From positions 1-8,467 of the forward strand of contig CAZKTY010000036.1 of the NCBI GenBank assembly GCA_964555825.1: DNA of 8,467 nucleotides, read 5' to 3'. The notes beneath the pieces were generated by a model that ran no database searches, was not told the DNA's origin, and saw only the letters and a list, made by a program, of their open reading frames with translations. Origin of the DNA: CAIRYW01 sp964555825. Its GTDB lineage: Bacteria > Patescibacteriota > Minisyncoccia > Phycocordibacterales > CAIRYW01. The position numbers and the translations under genes were made by a program. Below, in pieces: positions 6,344 through 8,467 of this stretch; position 1 is the stretch's first letter, and each line of letters starts with the position of its first letter.

Positions 6344-7606
6344 ATGAATTACCTATCTATAGACTACATAAAAGAAAAGTGGCAACACGCAGGCTTTCAA
6401 AAGTATTTTAGAAATATGGGTTGGGCTTTTGGAGCAAGAGGATTTGCTCTAATGATGTCTTTCTTCGTCGGTACTTACGTTGCCAGATACCTCGGACCAG
6501 AAAGATACGGAGTCTTAAATTATGTACTAAGCTTTGTGACAATTTTTGCATTTCTGTCATCTTTTGGGATAGACAATATCCTTATAAGAGATCTGATCAA
6601 ATACAGAGAGAAAGAAGAAGAAGTATTAGATACCGCTTTTTCTTTGAAGTTGATCGGGGGTATTTTGGTGATCTTTGTTTCAGTCTTTTCATCTGTACTG
6701 ATAAAAAATGACATCTACACAACCTTATTGATATTCATATATTCGATCCAATTGATATTTAATGCATTCAATATTACCGATTCATATTTTCAGTCAGTCG
6801 TTAAATATAAATATTCCTCAATAGCACAAGTACTATCAACAATTGCAGTTTCCTCATTGAAATTGTTTCTCGTATACAAAGGATTAGGAACAGGATGGTT
6901 CGTATTTGCTTTAGTGTTTGAAGGCTTTGTATCATCAGTGATACTCCTCCGATTTTTCTTTAAAGAAGGCCACCATATTAAATTATCCCTCGAGATCGAT
7001 CTAGCAAAGAAAATGCTATCAGATTCATGGCCTTTCATTCTTTCCTCAGCTTTTTATATGATATATACAAAAATAGACCAAGTTATGATCGGAAAGATGA
7101 TAGATACCACTTCACTTGGAATCTATGCCGCAGGAGTAAAGATCGCAGAGATCTGGTATTTTGTTCCAGCAATTATCTGCGGAGTAATGCTGCCAGCTGT
7201 GATAAATGCAAAGATAAAGGATCATGATCTATACAAAACAAGAGTAAAAAGATTATTTTGGCTGATCGTTGGAATATCTTTTATGATCTCGTTCTTCGAA
7301 TTTATTTTTGCAAAGTATCTGATCCTATTTCTTTTTGGAAAAGCCTACATATCATCGATAATCATATTACAGATCTACACTTGGGCAGGTATCGTAGTAT
7401 CTGCAGTGATGGTCATACAGCAATACTTGATCACAGAAAATAAGACAAAATTAATTATGATCTCATCATCTGTTGCTGCGATCATAAACGTATTATTAAA
7501 CCTTATATTCATACCAAGATTTGGAATAATAGGATCAGCTTGGGCAACAATAATATCTTATTCAACTATACCAGCGATCGTTTGGATATCTTTAAGAGAA
7601 AAATAA
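6344..7606 (+). CDS. wzx: Wzx-type polysaccharide flippase
   Basis: A 420-aa inner-membrane protein of the polysaccharide biosynthesis/MVF superfamily (Polysacc_synt, PF01943), expected to flip undecaprenyl-linked glycan units to the outer face of the membrane. I count 12 hydrophobic segments, at about residues 24-45, 56-78, 101-120, 124-148, 160-180, 184-206, 229-250, 268-289, 303-333, 338-364, 370-392 and 393-417. Family features include the first-helix region ending GTYVARYLGPERYGVLNY (43-60), the central KIDQVMIG before helix 8, and the C-terminal LNLIFIPRFGIIGSAWAT block (about 385-402). The protein ends soon after the last helix, so it is short but complete. The gene name follows function and context; this family is too variable for sequence alone to prove Wzx. 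The next gene begins 8 nt after its stop. The start has no Shine-Dalgarno and follows a short predicted leader. Confidence 0.88.
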   Translation: MNYLSIDYIKEKWQHAGFQKYFRNMGWAFGARGFALMMSFFVGTYVARYLGPERYGVLNYVLSFVTIFAFLSSFGIDNILIRDLIKYREKEEEVLDTAFSLKLIGGILVIFVSVFSSVLIKNDIYTTLLIFIYSIQLIFNAFNITDSYFQSVVKYKYSSIAQVLSTIAVSSLKLFLVYKGLGTGWFVFALVFEGFVSSVILLRFFFKEGHHIKLSLEIDLAKKMLSDSWPFILSSAFYMIYTKIDQVMIGKMIDTTSLGIYAAGVKIAEIWYFVPAIICGVMLPAVINAKIKDHDLYKTRVKRLFWLIVGISFMISFFEFIFAKYLILFLFGKAYISSIIILQIYTWAGIVVSAVMVIQQYLITENKTKLIMISSSVAAIINVLLNLIFIPRFGIIGSAWATIISYSTIPAIVWISLREK

Positions 7607-7614
7607 AATAGAAA

Positions 7615-8454
7615 ATGAAAATAAAAGCCATTATATTCATGTCCAACGATCTAGACCGCTTGGATTTTACGCTAAAAAATTTTAGAAAACATAACCCTAA
7701 TATACCAGTACTTGTATATGACAACGGCACAATAAGTTCTGAGGATATAGCAAAAAAATATGATTGTGAGTACAAAAAGATCGAAAATATCTGGCACAAA
7801 AAGACTCATTGTGGTACAGGATCTTTTGACTACAGATGGTTCGAATATATGTTTGATTTTGGCTTAGCAAAAGATGATTATACCCATATATTATTTCTCG
7901 AGACCGATGTTTACACAACCGGTCCTATCACAAAAGAACCAAAGTATGATATGGCAGGACCCTTATCTTTCTGCGGTCCAAAAGAAAATGTATTCTTTGA
8001 ATATTTTAACTTCAAAGAACTAGGATTTAGTTTTAATTTGAATAATGGATCTAGATACATAACACATACAGGTTGTGGAGGAACGATCTATACGAAAGAA
8101 TTTTTTGAGAAAAGCAAAGCAAATTTACCTCTAATAAAAAAAGCGTACGAGGAGATGATCCCCTACTGTTTTATGGACCTACTCATAACTATCTTGGGCA
8201 TAATTTCAGGATGCACAGTCGGAGATTCAGAAGAGACCTCTAATCTCTATGGAAAATATGTCTACGATGAAAAAAGAAAAGACTATAAGCTCATTCCAGT
8301 TAATTGGAAAGTACCTATGGTACATCATGTAAAATTTATATCTGAAAATGAATTATTAAGAACAAAAATAAAATCAAAGTTCATAAATCCTAAAATAAGA
8401 TCTCTGATCCGAAATGCTTCTATTAGAGTAAAGAAAATGGTAAAAAATGATTGA
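7615..8454 (+). CDS. Glycosyltransferase-like protein of unrecognised family
   Basis: A 279-aa soluble protein with no signal peptide or clear membrane helix. I do not recognise its family. The N-terminus (MKIKAIIFMSNDLDRLDFTL, then VLVYDNGT at 32-39) looks like the first beta-alpha-beta unit and nucleotide-facing DNG of GT-A glycosyltransferases. FLETDVY (94-100) follows a hydrophobic strand where GT-A enzymes carry the DxD metal site; here E96 and D98 could bind the metal. HTGCGGTIYT (151-160) and a His pair (H237/H238) near the C-terminus are further candidate substrate or metal sites. Six cysteines are scattered through it. The last 35 residues are very basic, a possible membrane-surface anchor. 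It lies 8 nt after the flippase gene and overlaps the next gene by 8 nt, so it is in the same operon. A role in adding a sugar (fucose, Galf or another) is inferred from fold hints and context only. Confidence 0.72.
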   Translation: MKIKAIIFMSNDLDRLDFTLKNFRKHNPNIPVLVYDNGTISSEDIAKKYDCEYKKIENIWHKKTHCGTGSFDYRWFEYMFDFGLAKDDYTHILFLETDVYTTGPITKEPKYDMAGPLSFCGPKENVFFEYFNFKELGFSFNLNNGSRYITHTGCGGTIYTKEFFEKSKANLPLIKKAYEEMIPYCFMDLLITILGIISGCTVGDSEETSNLYGKYVYDEKRKDYKLIPVNWKVPMVHHVKFISENELLRTKIKSKFINPKIRSLIRNASIRVKKMVKND

Positions 8455-8467
8455 GAAAGTATTTAAA
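8447..8467 (+). CDS. Start of a further gene, cut by the window edge
   Basis: An ATG at 8447 opens a frame of seven codons (MIEKVFK) that reaches the window end without a stop and overlaps the end of the preceding gene by 8 nt, with its ATG and TGA interleaved. The tight overlap matches the packing of fcl and glf. Too little is visible to name a product; position suggests another glycosyltransferase or glycan-modifying enzyme. The ATG could also be chance. Confidence 0.5.

Noticed and set aside
1..8467. Mobile elements, tRNA genes, CRISPR arrays or long direct repeats.
   Set aside because: I found no transposase, cloverleaf with a T-arm signature, regularly spaced repeat or terminal inverted repeat anywhere in the window.

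Overview
The window is an 8.5-kb piece of an AT-rich bacterial genome (GC estimated by eye at about 35%) carrying a cell-surface glycan locus. No Shine-Dalgarno sequence is convincing before any gene. Three genes have extended -10 promoters so close to the ATG that their transcripts should be leaderless or nearly so. There is also a compact GC-rich terminator in AT-rich DNA, and an O-antigen ligase-like protein with a TPR tail. Together these suggest Candidatus Patescibacteria (CPR). That is an inference, because no rRNA or ribosomal protein gene is present to settle it.

Layout. On the minus strand at the left is a Nudix hydrolase (58-573). Next is a 154-bp gap (574-727) that is more than a spacer. 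It holds a strong minus-strand promoter (TTGACA, 16 bp, extended -10), about 50 nt that can fold as a three-way junction, a perfect 13-bp terminator hairpin, and then the Nudix gene's own promoter. I read this as a candidate small non-coding RNA of about 80 nt. The minus-strand gene at 728-3082 encodes a large multi-pass O-antigen ligase/polymerase-family protein with C-terminal TPRs. A 118-bp divergent intergenic region follows.

On the plus strand lie gmd (GDP-mannose 4,6-dehydratase), fcl (GDP-L-fucose synthase), glf (UDP-galactopyranose mutase), a Wzx-type flippase, a glycosyltransferase-like protein of no recognised family, and the first seven codons of another gene running off the right edge. 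The first three are tightly packed or overlapping. The flippase has its own extended -10 promoter.

Logic of the locus. Gmd and Fcl convert GDP-mannose to GDP-L-fucose, and Glf supplies UDP-galactofuranose. Glycosyltransferases (one here, probably more to the right) would build these sugars into a lipid-linked glycan. Wzx would flip it across the membrane, and the divergent ligase/polymerase would polymerise it or transfer it to an acceptor. The most unusual item is the candidate structured RNA at about 594-676. The 279-aa glycosyltransferase-like protein and a roughly 3.5-fold excess of GATC over expectation also merit a second look.
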